From Yaniella flava (GTDB lineage: Bacteria > Actinomycetota > Actinomycetes > Actinomycetales > Micrococcaceae): a stretch of 32,427 nt of DNA. The position numbers and the translations under genes were made by a program. The notes below the pieces were generated by a model. That model ran no database searches and was not told the origin of the DNA. It saw only the letters and a program-made list of their open reading frames with translations. The stretch is taken from positions 1 through 32,427 of the forward strand of contig NZ_BAAAMN010000034.1 of NCBI RefSeq assembly GCF_039529295.1, in the 5' to 3' direction. This document shows positions 21,374-30,701 of this stretch, piece by piece. Position 1 is the first letter of the stretch. Every line of letters starts with the position of its first letter.

Positions 21374-23347
21374 TTAGTCCCGCGTCGTGATGCTGAACGG
21401 TGAACTTTGCAGGCTGGTGAAGTTGCCGACCGAAGCGTGGAGTTGGCATTCCGGGGCCACGGACAGGGCGGTGACCGTCAGGCCGTCAGACGATATGGCG
21501 ACGGCGCCGGCACAGCTATCTGAGAATCGTACGCCGTCCTCACCGCCAGCAACATCTTGCAGCATTTGCGACGGGGAACCCGAGGAGGGACTTTGATACA
21601 GCGGGTTCATTTCATCTTCGCCGCTTGGCCACACCGGTACCAACGTAATTGGGAGCGGGGTTTGTGACACGGTGCGTGACGGTGTTTCGACTCGGATATC
21701 TTGGAGTCGTTGTACGGGATAGGCCGTTGAGGAACTGTCGGGATCTTGCAGCGTGGTCGTCGTGGCGGTTGCTGCATCGTCTAACCAGGCGCTGAGGGCT
21801 TCTTGGTCCGTCACGCTCGCCGGGAAGGATGCCGTCACGGTGGTCTGGTCGTTGGCTGGGATCTCAATGCCTTCCAATTGCCAACCGCAGTCGGCGCTCA
21901 GCCCGGTGCTCGACGAGGGGTGCTGTCGTCCTGTGGTACCCTCCCAGGTCACCGGCGGGCACGCAGAAGATTCAGGATCGGTGGCCGGAATACTCTCAAA
22001 GAATTGGCCAGATAGCGGCGCATGCTGGGCGGCATACGTGATTTCCAGGGTGATGCGCTCGGTTTCTGGGTCAAAGCTCGCCCGGCGTTCGACGGATAAG
22101 CCGGTGGGTAGAGGCTGATCCTGCTGGCTGGCTTCCACCTCATTGTCGGATGCATCATCAGCCTCGCTTGCATCGCCGGTGAACAACCAGATGGCACCAA
22201 AGACCACGGCGGCCAACAGGATAATGCCTGCGATGCCCAGCAGGATGTTCTTTTTGGTAAACCACGTCAGCTGCTCATCGGAGACTTCTGTGTCTTCATC
22301 CTCGCTCGGCTCTGGCACGTGGTGTGCCGGCATGGGTCGCAGGACAGTGTGCTGGGGTGCAGAGCCAAGCTCAGGTGTTTGCTCTGCTACCGGAGATTCC
22401 ATCTCGGGCGACACATTGGTTTCATGCAGCAGCTCACTGCGAAGCATGGTTTGGGGACGCTCGATTTCAGCGAAGTCGTCGGTGGTATCAGCCGGTGGCA
22501 GCGGTGGCAGATCACGGTATTTTGGTTCTAGACGCCGCAGGGTGGCTGCGGCCTCTGCAGCCGTTGGACGATCGCGTGGATCCTTGGCTAAGAAGTCATT
22601 GAGTGCGCGCCACAGTTCGCGAGGGATCTCAAGTTCGGGTGGCAACGCGGTGACGTGCCGATACGCCACGGTGAAGTCGGTGCCTGGACCATCAAACGGT
22701 GTTCGTCCTGCCAACAGTTCATAGAGCAGCACACCCGTGGAGTAGATGTCTGCGGCAGACGTGGCATGACCGTGGCTAATAATCTCCGGGGCCATATACT
22801 GCGGTGTGCCGAGCATGCCGGATGTTTGGCGCCGTCGGGCGCTCACAACCGAGGCAATACCAAAGTCGGTCACCTGGACGGTGTCGGTATGGCCGGGCTC
22901 CCAGGGCTGAGATAACAGCACGTTATCGGGTTTGATGTCCCTGTGGGTGACTTGCTGACGGTGAGCTTCGGCCAAGGCGTCGAAAACCTGTGCGGTCAGC
23001 ATGAGTGCTTCCGCCGCCGGCAACGGGCCATGAGAGGCCAGCAAATCCCGCAGTGTGCCACCAGGAATGTAGTCCATCACAATGGCAAGCGTGGTGCCTT
23101 CCACCACGAGGTCACGCACGGCCACTATGTGCGGGTGTCGTAATCCGATGAGGACGGAGCGCTCGCGGATGAAGCGTTCCACAAGATCAGCGTCGTGTGC
23201 GTGTTCGGACTTCAACAACTTCGCGGCGAAAGTTTTATCCTCACGCGTGGATTCAGCCAGCCATACGTCACCGACTGCTCCCGAACCAATGTGTTCGACA
23301 AGACGATAGGAGGCGCCGAGTGCATTGCCTGCTTGTGGTGTCGACAT
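21374..23347 (-). CDS. Transmembrane Ser/Thr protein kinase (PknB-like, Hanks type)
   Basis: The ATG at 23347 follows AAGGAGG; longer in-frame extensions lack a site and family residues. The kinase domain (about 14-275) is complete: glycine loop GSGAVGDV (21-28), catalytic Lys in FAAKLLK (43), HRDIKPDN (about 133-140), DFG, and the APE motif in YMAPEI. A juxtamembrane acidic Pro-rich linker follows. One TM helix (ILLGIAGIILLAAVVFGAIW, about 368-388) and a ~265-residue extracellular part with paired Cys follow; the latter has no PASTA repeats and is unrecognised. It is likely a sensor kinase of the envelope. It ends 156 bp upstream of the nuclease start on the same strand. Confidence 0.9.
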   Translation of the reverse strand: MSTPQAGNALGASYRLVEHIGSGAVGDVWLAESTREDKTFAAKLLKSEHAHDADLVERFIRERSVLIGLRHPHIVAVRDLVVEGTTLAIVMDYIPGGTLRDLLASHGPLPAAEALMLTAQVFDALAEAHRQQVTHRDIKPDNVLLSQPWEPGHTDTVQVTDFGIASVVSARRRQTSGMLGTPQYMAPEIISHGHATSAADIYSTGVLLYELLAGRTPFDGPGTDFTVAYRHVTALPPELEIPRELWRALNDFLAKDPRDRPTAAEAAATLRRLEPKYRDLPPLPPADTTDDFAEIERPQTMLRSELLHETNVSPEMESPVAEQTPELGSAPQHTVLRPMPAHHVPEPSEDEDTEVSDEQLTWFTKKNILLGIAGIILLAAVVFGAIWLFTGDASEADDASDNEVEASQQDQPLPTGLSVERRASFDPETERITLEITYAAQHAPLSGQFFESIPATDPESSACPPVTWEGTTGRQHPSSSTGLSADCGWQLEGIEIPANDQTTVTASFPASVTDQEALSAWLDDAATATTTTLQDPDSSSTAYPVQRLQDIRVETPSRTVSQTPLPITLVPVWPSGEDEMNPLYQSPSSGSPSQMLQDVAGGEDGVRFSDSCAGAVAISSDGLTVTALSVAPECQLHASVGNFTSLQSSPFSITTRD

Positions 23348-23833
23348 GTTGCGCCCCTCCTTACCGTCTTTGGGCTCTCTTGGAACCATTGAAATGGTAT
23401 CAACGCCTACTAAAGCTACACGAGGCAGAGGCCGGGCTGGTGTGATCACGAAAGGTGACCTCACACGACAACGTGCAAGACGGTCGGCCTCGTGCAGCGT
23501 AGAACAATTTTGTATTAAACTTCGGTAAAATTCCGAAGCATTCTGGATGATCTGCAAGTCACGGCCGAGTGTAAAGCAAAACTCTATGCAGCACCGACGT
23601 GATTTCAATATCCTGATATTGCCCGAGTATCGCCCCTAGTCATCACAGTGTTTGAGCGGTCGACAGACATTTTCCGGCGGCCAATCTGTGTTGACTGAAG
23701 AGCTCGTAGGAGCCGATGTGTCCTGTCGAGTCATGTTGTGACACGCGCAAGGACTGAACCGAAATCTTTGATTTCGTAGAAAGTGCCCGACTTTGGGTGC
23801 GATTCCTTTTGTCTTTTTGTGAGGAGAATTTTT
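23348..23833. other. 486-bp intergenic region between divergent kinase and WXG100 genes
   Basis: No convincing gene is present; the minus-strand frame running through 23348-23608 is only an upstream extension of the kinase frame. The region should contain both divergent promoters. It holds the palindrome at 23760-23776 and a small hairpin at 23520-23538 (CTTCGG-TAAAATT-CCGAAG). Confidence 0.6.
23760..23776. repeat. Palindrome upstream of the WXG100 gene
   Basis: CGAAATC-TTT-GATTTCG has perfect 7-bp arms with a 3-nt centre and lies 58 bp before the WXG100 start. It is a plausible operator for the toxin locus. Confidence 0.45.
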
Positions 23834-24115
23834 ATGTCACGTGTGTTGTCTACGGAAGAAGCGAAGACTGCGATTCGTCAGATTCAGTCGATCGTTAATG
23901 GTGGTTTTACCGATCAGATTACCCAGTTGGATACCCAGGGCCGTGTGTTGTCGGATCCAAATGTTTGGGATGGCCCATTAGCCGAGAACTTCCGGAATGC
24001 GACGTGGCCAGAGACTAAGTCTGCTTTGGATTCCGCCAAGCAGCAGTTGGAAGAATTGCGGAACCAGTTGGATCGTATCTCTCAGGATATTTTCACCGCT
24101 GGTGGCGGCGCGTAA
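23834..24115 (+). CDS. WXG100-family type VII secretion protein
   Basis: The 93-aa helical protein fits the WXG100 superfamily of ESAT-6-like secreted chaperones/substrates. Two amphipathic helices flank the turn motif WDG at residues 45-47 (DPNVWDGPLAENF). The second helix (ALDSAKQQLEELRNQLDRIS) is a typical coiled coil, and the tail is Gly-rich. GAGGAG (23821-23826) precedes the ATG by 7 nt, a strong site. It lies just upstream of the RHS toxin with its own N-terminal helical domain, so it is probably the partner for that effector's export; direct binding is inference. Confidence 0.88.
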   Translation: MSRVLSTEEAKTAIRQIQSIVNGGFTDQITQLDTQGRVLSDPNVWDGPLAENFRNATWPETKSALDSAKQQLEELRNQLDRISQDIFTAGGGA

Positions 24116-24128
24116 GTACTCCACGACA

Positions 24129-24174
24129 GGCCGGTGTGCCCGCGATGCTAGACACCTGCGCGGGTGCGCCGGTC
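24129..24174 (+). terminator. Strong hairpin between WXG100 and RHS genes (attenuator candidate)
   Basis: A 16-bp stem forms between 24129-24144 (GGCCGGTGTGCCCGCG) and 24159-24174 (CGCGGGTGCGCCGGTC), with wobble pairs and no unpaired base, around a 14-nt loop. Only a short TTATCATCC follows, so termination may be partial. It would allow more WXG100 than toxin mRNA. Confidence 0.55.
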
Positions 24175-24238
24175 TTATCATCCGTTAAATGGGCGTCTTA
24201 TGGCGCGAACTAGGTGAATTGAGAAGGCGAGAACAACT

Positions 24239-27200
24239 ATGTCGGGTATCGACGGCAACGAACCAACGCGCTATAACTATGCGGCAGCTGACACGTTAAA
24301 ATCGAACGCCGAGACATTGGCTTCGGCTCTTGACGGCCAAAGTGGTTCGCGTGCATCGTACGCCTCGACGGCTATGGACGAATTTCGCGGCTACTTTTCG
24401 GAAGTCTTCTCAAGCAATGCCGATGTCGCGTCACGGAGCCGGGAAGCGCTCTCGTCCTCATTGAGTAGCCTGGCAGGCTTCGTTGCAGAGCTCAAAGATG
24501 CCGCCGAAGCTGAGGATCAACGTCGCGAAGAAGCCCGTGCCTGGGAAGAGCGCCAGCAAGCTCGCGAAAGTAATGCTTTTCGTGCCGGGTGGCATGACTT
24601 CACTTCCTTCCTCGGTTTTGGCGATGATCCAAAACCGCCCGACCCAGAACCTGAACCGCGACTAACCGCTGAAGAAGTCAATGTGCAGGGACGCGAGGTG
24701 CGCGTTCCCGGCGGGGGATCGTCAACGTCGTCGGCCAGACCCGAAGATTTGCGGAGTTTTCAGACCGGCATCCAAAATCTTGATGATGCACTGGCCACGA
24801 ACTTCAGCAATTTCGAATCAGCACTCAACGCGTATGAGTCGTTCTGTAACGGTCGATGGGGCACCTTGAGTGCACAGTCCCTCGTCTCGGCATTGCGTGA
24901 CTGGTTCGAAGCAAACAGCCAAGACGCGGACTGGGCCGGCGAAGTGGCGGCCGCATTCGAAGACGCCGATAATTCCGATGTGACGACGATCGCCGATGCG
25001 TCGATTGCTGCAGCCCTGGCATCTGCTGGCGTTGATGCGCACCGCGATGATTTTACGATCGAACCGTTTTCAGCAATCGGTACACCTCCCACCACCGGGT
25101 TTGCTGATGACCCGGTCAACACGGCAACCGGAAACTTCTTAGAACCCGAACATGACCTCCAGTTTGCCGGTGCTGCCGCTTCGCTGGCGTTCAATCGCAT
25201 GTATAACTCCCTGGATGACCGTACCGGGGTATTTGGCCCGGGCTGGTCGTCCATCGTGGACACTCGCTTAGAAATCGGTGACGAAGGTGCGAGCTTTGTC
25301 ATGGCCGATGGTCGTCAGATCGACTTCCCACGCGCCGGTACCGGCTGGGATCGCGCGGTCGGCGAAAATTTCTGGCTCACCGAACGTCCCGCCGCAGAAC
25401 TCACCGCCATTGATCATCATGTGGCGATAGATAGGGTGCGGCTAGTAACCGATAATGCCGGTGGCTGGTGGGCGTTTAGTCTTGCTGGCGCCTGGTTAGG
25501 TACCGGGCATGGCCCAGGCACTGCGGTGAATGTCGTCCGCGATGACGCTGGGCAGATCCTGCGCTTGAGTCATGAACGTGGCCGATTCATTGATATCGAC
25601 TATGTTGACGATCGTGTGGCAAGCCTTAGTGCTTCGGACGGTCGGCGCATCCAATATCTCTACGACGAACAGCGTCGATTGATCGGTGTCACGGATGCTG
25701 TGGGTACCCGGACCTACCGGTGGAACGAGGCCGGTCTGGTCGATCAGGTGGTCGCTGCCGATGGTGTGGTTGAGGCCGAAAACTTTTACGACGACCACGG
25801 CAGGGTGACCCGCCAACTGACCCCGTATGGCCGTAGTGTGCGGTTTGCCTATCTGCGCGGCCGGGTCACTTCGGTGTCTACGGACGACGGGACCGGTGCC
25901 AACACCTGGATCTCTGACCGCAAAGGCCGCGTCGTTGGCATTATTGATGCTGATGGTCGTCGCCAATCGATGGCCTATGACCCACAGGGCAATATCGTCT
26001 CCTCCACGGACCGTGACGGTCAGGTGACCGTGCATGTCTACGATAATCGCGGCCGCATTTCCCGTACTGTCACTCCCGAGGGCGCGGATATTACCTATGG
26101 TTATGACGACGCCGATCGTGTGACCACCGTGGTGACGGCTTCTGGTGGAGTCGTCGAATATGAATACGCCAACGATACTGACCGTAACCCCGCGGTGATC
26201 ACCGACCCAGAAGGCGGCCGCACCGAATTGACCTGGGATAACGGCCTGCTTTTGGCGGTCGTGGACCCAGAAGGTGTCCGCCTGGCGTTTCGCTACGACA
26301 GCCACGGTGAGCTGATCGCTGTGACCAACGCCGTCGGTGACACTGCGCGGATGGTGCGCGATCAGGCCGGGCGTGTAGTCGAAGCAATCACCCCCATGGG
26401 CGCGACCACTCACTACCATTATGACGACATCGGCCTGCTCGTCGCCCGCCAGGAGCCAGACGGTGCGATCTGGCGGTTCGAACACGGTGCCGGTGGCAAG
26501 CTGACCACGATCATCGATCCCTACGGTGCTCGAACCGAACTCGGCTATGGCGTCCACGGCGAACTGGTGACCACCACGGACCCGCTGGGCCGAACAATCA
26601 CCAAAGACTTTGATGAATTCGGCAACATCGCAAAAGTTCTCCTGCCCGACGGCGCTGAATGGGGCTTCACCCACGATGCGCTATCGCGACTGCGTGAAAT
26701 TATTGACCCTGCCGACGGCGTGTGGAGTCGCGATTACGACGTCAACGGTCAACTAGCCGCCATGGTGGATCCAACCGGAGTGCGCAACGATGTCACCCGA
26801 TCGCGGACCGACGGTATCGCCACGATACGCAACGCTTTTGAGCACACCACGGTTGATGCCGACGAATACGGGCGGCCCATCCGCGTGGCACAAACCGATG
26901 GCACCGAAGAACTCATCACCTACGATGCTTGCGGTCGCCCAGTCGAATTGGTCGACGCAGATGGCGGACTGACCAAACTCGAACGCGACCTCGCCGGACG
27001 CATTACCACACTGACCACACCAAGCGGCCAAAGGACCCGATATGAATACGATGCATGCGGCCGGCCGGTAGCAGCCACCGACCACACCGGGGCGCGTACC
27101 ACCCTGACCTATGACGCCGCATCGCGTGTCATCGCTCGAACGAACCCGGCCGGCGACGTCACCACGATCGACTACGACGCCGCTGGCCGTGTGACTCGAG

Positions 27201-29752
27201 AAACCATTCCCGGCGTTGGGGCAGCCCGCTACCGGTATGACAAACTCGGGCGTATCGTTGGCGCTCAAGATTCTCGCTACGGCCAGCGAACGTTCGGGTA
27301 CGATGCCGCAGGGCAGTTGATTAAAGTTGTCAACGGTGTCGGCGGCGTCACTCGGTATGAATACGACCAGCGCGGTCGGATGGTCAAGATCATTGACCCG
27401 ACCGGTGGCGTGACTAAGCGCACCTATACGCACTTGGATCATCTCGCTTCCTCGACTGACCCTTTGGGCCGAGCCACCACCGCAATCTATGATGCTGCTG
27501 GTCGCCAGCTGTCGCAGACCGATCCAGATGGCAACATCACAGAATGGACCCACGACGAGGCCGGCCGCGAGACGGGGATGAAGGTCAACGGGTGCTGGAT
27601 CGTCCAGCTGGCACCTGATGCTCGCTCACGAACAACAACTATCGCCGACTATACGCACGATGACCACGAGGTCACCCACACACTGACCTACAGTCGCCTC
27701 GGGCAGCTCATTGAACGTGTCACCGCCATCGATGGTCAGGCGCGCACCACGCAGTGGGATTACGATGCCGACGGCAGACGCACAGCGCTGGTGGATGCCG
27801 ATGGTGCACGCACCGAGTACCAGCGCGATATGACCGGTCGGATCAGCCAGATCAGCCACTCTACACTGGGCGACATCCAGCTGGCCTATGATGCTGCCGG
27901 GCGCATTCGCGAGGCACGAGCCGGGAATCAAATCCAAACGTGGGAACACGTGGATGGGTTCTCAGCCGTTCACACGCGCACCGATCCTTCGGGAGTATCG
28001 GTGACCCGCATTACCCGGGATGACTCCGGCCGGATCGTCCAATTGGATGGCCCCGATGGCATCACCGAATACCTCTACGACAACGCCTGTCAACTGACCC
28101 ACGCCAAAAGTGCCGCTGGGACATGCTCCTGGACCTATGACCTGGGCGGGCGCCTGGTCAATGAGGCAACACCGGCAGGCCAGCGCGCACTGGATTACGA
28201 TGCCGCCGGTCAGTTGGTGACCGTCACTGAACCCGATGGCACCCAGGTCGACTATCACTACGATGGCCAGGGTCGGCGAGTCCGCGCCGCCAGCACCGAA
28301 GGTACTACGCATTATTCGTGGGATGCCCGCGGCTGGTTAGCCAAGATTATCGACCAGGACGCTGAGGGACAACACCGGACGGATCTGTGGGTTAACGCGC
28401 TCGGCGAGCTGGCTGAAGTTGATGGCACTGGGTTGCAGTGGGATATTGCAGCCGGGACGCCAAACCTCATCGGGGTTGAAGCTACCCCGGTGTTTCAAGG
28501 TCCAGCTGGGCTAACCGGTGTAGGAAACCAGTGGGAACCTTCTGGTTGGCGTGCGGCTCGTGCCACTGCGACGGACGATCCGTGGCAGGTGTTGGCTGCG
28601 GCGTCTGGTGCCAGCGGTGGCCTGCCTGGTGGTCTTGGCCTGACTGCCGATGGTGGGGTCCAGGTTGCTGGGCTGGAATGGATGGGCGCTCGCGCTTATG
28701 ATCCGGTAGCTCGTGGGTTCTTGTCGGTTGACCCGTTAGCGCCGCCGGTCGGTGCGGGCTGGTCGGCGAATCCGTATTCGTATGCGGGCAACGACCCATT
28801 ACATGCCATCGACCCACACGGATTAGCACCGGTCACCGATGCTGAACTCCAAGCCTACTCGGAGAGCCTGCAGGGACCATTGGCGAATGCAGCGGGTGCA
28901 GTCGGCGACTGGTGGTCCAATAACTGGGAATACGTCGCTGCCGGTGCCGCGATTGCGGTGGGAGTTGGGGTGATGGCCACCGGCGTTGGTGGACCACTGG
29001 GAGCTGCCATGATCTCTGGTGCGCTCATCTCCGGTGGGGTTTCAACCGGCACGCAGAAATATTCCAACGGTAGTGTTGATTGGGCAACCGTCGGTAAAGA
29101 AACCCTTATTGGCGGTGCGATGGGTGGTCTGGGAGCCGGAGCCTCGAACCTGACGAGCTCACTGTTGTTGCGACAATCCTCCAGCGTACGAACTGCAGCT
29201 GCGACGCACGCTAGTCAAAGTACGGTCAGTCGGGCGGGCAATGGCTTCACCGCCATGTTAAACGGCAACACGAAACTGGCTGCTGCGGCCCGCATCGAGG
29301 CCCGCACCAGCCAAAATATGCAGGTAGATAACCTCGTGCGCAGCGTTGCCGGAGATACTGTCTCAACTATGACGACCGCCAACGCAAGCTATCTGACCGA
29401 TGTTGCAACCGATTCGAACAAGGACTTTAGCGTGGAAGGGCTCATCGTAGCCAACGGAGAAGGTCTCTTTAAGTCAACTCTCACCGGTACGATGAACTTT
29501 GGCACCGGCGGCTTCAGAATATCAAACGACATGCCGACTTCGAACGGTCTTGGCGCATTCAGTCGCGATGTCGGTACGAATATGGCAACGGATTCCTTGA
29601 CGAACTATGTTGGATGGCAAATGCAAGATCATGTTCATGGTGGCGTGACATCGCAAGATCGAACTGCCGATACCTTCAATTCTGGGTTGACCAACGTTGG
29701 ATCGGGTCTTCATCAGAGTTTCCCGAGCTTACATATCCATCAGGGAGGTTAG
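24239..29752 (+). CDS. RHS/YD-repeat polymorphic toxin with WXG/LXG-like N-terminus (1837 aa)
   Basis: Domains in order: residues 1-100, helical WXG/LXG-like segment with an FRG turn (49-51) in MDEFRGYFSEVF; a charged coiled coil and Pro/Glu linker to ~160; a second helical domain (~165-285). From ~289, DUF6531 (DPVNTATGNFLEPEHD, FGPGWSS), which opens the RHS shell; then about 30 YD repeats of the pattern YDxxGRxxxxxDxxG to residue ~1500; and the RHS core end GARAYDPVARGFLSVDP with PLHAIDPHGL (~1517-1526). This last matches the PxxxxDPxGL autocleavage motif. Beyond it ~300 residues form the C-terminal toxin: a Gly/Ala-rich hydrophobic region (~1565-1605), then a Ser/Thr/Asn-rich part ending SLHIHQGG. 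That part matches no toxin I know. The ATG follows AGAAGG. It is probably released by type VII secretion. Confidence 0.88.
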   Translation: MSGIDGNEPTRYNYAAADTLKSNAETLASALDGQSGSRASYASTAMDEFRGYFSEVFSSNADVASRSREALSSSLSSLAGFVAELKDAAEAEDQRREEARAWEERQQARESNAFRAGWHDFTSFLGFGDDPKPPDPEPEPRLTAEEVNVQGREVRVPGGGSSTSSARPEDLRSFQTGIQNLDDALATNFSNFESALNAYESFCNGRWGTLSAQSLVSALRDWFEANSQDADWAGEVAAAFEDADNSDVTTIADASIAAALASAGVDAHRDDFTIEPFSAIGTPPTTGFADDPVNTATGNFLEPEHDLQFAGAAASLAFNRMYNSLDDRTGVFGPGWSSIVDTRLEIGDEGASFVMADGRQIDFPRAGTGWDRAVGENFWLTERPAAELTAIDHHVAIDRVRLVTDNAGGWWAFSLAGAWLGTGHGPGTAVNVVRDDAGQILRLSHERGRFIDIDYVDDRVASLSASDGRRIQYLYDEQRRLIGVTDAVGTRTYRWNEAGLVDQVVAADGVVEAENFYDDHGRVTRQLTPYGRSVRFAYLRGRVTSVSTDDGTGANTWISDRKGRVVGIIDADGRRQSMAYDPQGNIVSSTDRDGQVTVHVYDNRGRISRTVTPEGADITYGYDDADRVTTVVTASGGVVEYEYANDTDRNPAVITDPEGGRTELTWDNGLLLAVVDPEGVRLAFRYDSHGELIAVTNAVGDTARMVRDQAGRVVEAITPMGATTHYHYDDIGLLVARQEPDGAIWRFEHGAGGKLTTIIDPYGARTELGYGVHGELVTTTDPLGRTITKDFDEFGNIAKVLLPDGAEWGFTHDALSRLREIIDPADGVWSRDYDVNGQLAAMVDPTGVRNDVTRSRTDGIATIRNAFEHTTVDADEYGRPIRVAQTDGTEELITYDACGRPVELVDADGGLTKLERDLAGRITTLTTPSGQRTRYEYDACGRPVAATDHTGARTTLTYDAASRVIARTNPAGDVTTIDYDAAGRVTRETIPGVGAARYRYDKLGRIVGAQDSRYGQRTFGYDAAGQLIKVVNGVGGVTRYEYDQRGRMVKIIDPTGGVTKRTYTHLDHLASSTDPLGRATTAIYDAAGRQLSQTDPDGNITEWTHDEAGRETGMKVNGCWIVQLAPDARSRTTTIADYTHDDHEVTHTLTYSRLGQLIERVTAIDGQARTTQWDYDADGRRTALVDADGARTEYQRDMTGRISQISHSTLGDIQLAYDAAGRIREARAGNQIQTWEHVDGFSAVHTRTDPSGVSVTRITRDDSGRIVQLDGPDGITEYLYDNACQLTHAKSAAGTCSWTYDLGGRLVNEATPAGQRALDYDAAGQLVTVTEPDGTQVDYHYDGQGRRVRAASTEGTTHYSWDARGWLAKIIDQDAEGQHRTDLWVNALGELAEVDGTGLQWDIAAGTPNLIGVEATPVFQGPAGLTGVGNQWEPSGWRAARATATDDPWQVLAAASGASGGLPGGLGLTADGGVQVAGLEWMGARAYDPVARGFLSVDPLAPPVGAGWSANPYSYAGNDPLHAIDPHGLAPVTDAELQAYSESLQGPLANAAGAVGDWWSNNWEYVAAGAAIAVGVGVMATGVGGPLGAAMISGALISGGVSTGTQKYSNGSVDWATVGKETLIGGAMGGLGAGASNLTSSLLLRQSSSVRTAAATHASQSTVSRAGNGFTAMLNGNTKLAAAARIEARTSQNMQVDNLVRSVAGDTVSTMTTANASYLTDVATDSNKDFSVEGLIVANGEGLFKSTLTGTMNFGTGGFRISNDMPTSNGLGAFSRDVGTNMATDSLTNYVGWQMQDHVHGGVTSQDRTADTFNSGLTNVGSGLHQSFPSLHIHQGG

Positions 29753-29760
29753 TAAAGCCC

Positions 29761-30438
29761 ATGGTTGAACCAGTTCAGCTTGGTCGCGGTGCGGCGTTTG
29801 CTGCTGGGGCCGCGAGCGGTTCTGTGCAGCGCAAGTTGCGCAAGATGAGCGAGCGCCCTGAGGATCCTCGGGTGTTTTCGCAAGCAAAGATTCTAGTGTC
29901 TCTAGGGTTGCCGTTGAGTGTGATCATGACTGCCACGATGTATTTTCCGATCAGTGAGTATGTTCAGGGCTCTAGCGATGATGTCTTTTCGGTGATCATT
30001 CCGGGGCTCATTACCTTGGCCTGTTACACGCTGTTAACGCAGGGGCTTTTCCGGCGGTTTGGTGTGGACCATGAAAAAGTTTGGACACGATTCGGCAAAC
30101 TGTTTTACCGACAGGTCCGGTTTGAAGACATCGATCGATTTGATGTGGGAAACCAGCGATATAAGCTCTACGCAGGGGATACGAAAGTCAATGTTGACTA
30201 TAACCGGTTTGATTACTCGTTGGTCTACATTCAATTGCTCGAAGAACTTCAACATCGCCGATTTAAGATTCAAGCCGTCAACGTCGATGACCCAGAATGG
30301 GAAGATACCGCCCAGGCGCATCGCAATATGTTTGCTTCCGATGTCTATGAAAATCATCAAGCATTCTATGAAGCCCACCCCCAAGAGCTCGAACGGCTGC
30401 AAAGACTCGTGCAACCGCCTAGGACGTACAAATCGTAA
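29761..30438 (+). CDS. Candidate immunity protein: two-TM membrane protein with PH-like C-terminus (225 aa)
   Basis: It starts 8 bp after the toxin stop; AGGGAGG (29742-29748) precedes the ATG by 12 nt. Two TM helices (ILVSLGLPLSVIMTATMYFP, about 45-65; FSVIIPGLITLACYTLLTQG, about 76-95) are followed by a soluble ~125-residue domain with a bacterial-PH-like beta pattern (GVDHEKVWTRFGKLFYRQV, then FEDIDRFDVGN) and an acidic helical tail. Position directly after an RHS toxin and a lower GC than the RHS core argue for a cognate immunity gene. A membrane-located immunity would fit a membrane- or envelope-targeting toxin. The function is inferred, not recognised. Confidence 0.6.
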   Translation: MVEPVQLGRGAAFAAGAASGSVQRKLRKMSERPEDPRVFSQAKILVSLGLPLSVIMTATMYFPISEYVQGSSDDVFSVIIPGLITLACYTLLTQGLFRRFGVDHEKVWTRFGKLFYRQVRFEDIDRFDVGNQRYKLYAGDTKVNVDYNRFDYSLVYIQLLEELQHRRFKIQAVNVDDPEWEDTAQAHRNMFASDVYENHQAFYEAHPQELERLQRLVQPPRTYKS

Positions 30439-30624
30439 TCGTGAGATATGGCGACGCCGAGCATTTTCATGCGCCACCGGATCAATGACCGACCGAACCT
30501 GCACCTGCTACCGGCAGAAGCACGCCTATGTGTATGAAAACCCGTTGAGGTCTGCATAACAACGCCAGGCACTGACTGTTGATATCTTGAAGATGCTGTG
30601 TCGCACCCTGGTTGCTCGTTAATT
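30439..30624. other. Intergenic between the immunity candidate and the IS element
   Basis: I see no gene with support here. The last 8 bp (CGTTAATT, 30617-30624) directly precede the IS end and would be one half of an 8-bp target duplication, but the other half cannot be found because the right end is missing. Confidence 0.35.
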
Positions 30625-30650
30625 GGCTCTTCGGAATTTTGGGTGTAGAT
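30625..30650 (+). repeat. ISL3 left inverted terminal repeat
   Basis: GGCTCTTCGGAATTTTGGGT and the next few bases have the GGCTCTTC opening of ISL3-type ends. It lies 77 bp before the first transposase ATG. Confidence 0.65.
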
Positions 30651-30701
30651 CGGTTTTGTGATTGGGGTGTGTTGAAGGGTTAAAAGTGTCGAGATCTTTC
30701 G

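Noticed and set aside
23520..23538. Sequence sharing CTTCGGAATTTT with the ISL3 left end (on the minus strand)
   Set aside because: Only 12 bases match, it forms its own small hairpin, and no GGCTC end or transposase sequence is next to it.
25496..26674. 392-codon open frame antisense to the RHS repeat region, and others at 26753-27553 and 27962-28312
   Set aside because: These mirror the repeat's regular codon pattern, have no ribosome site or family match, and the plus strand codes clear YD repeats.
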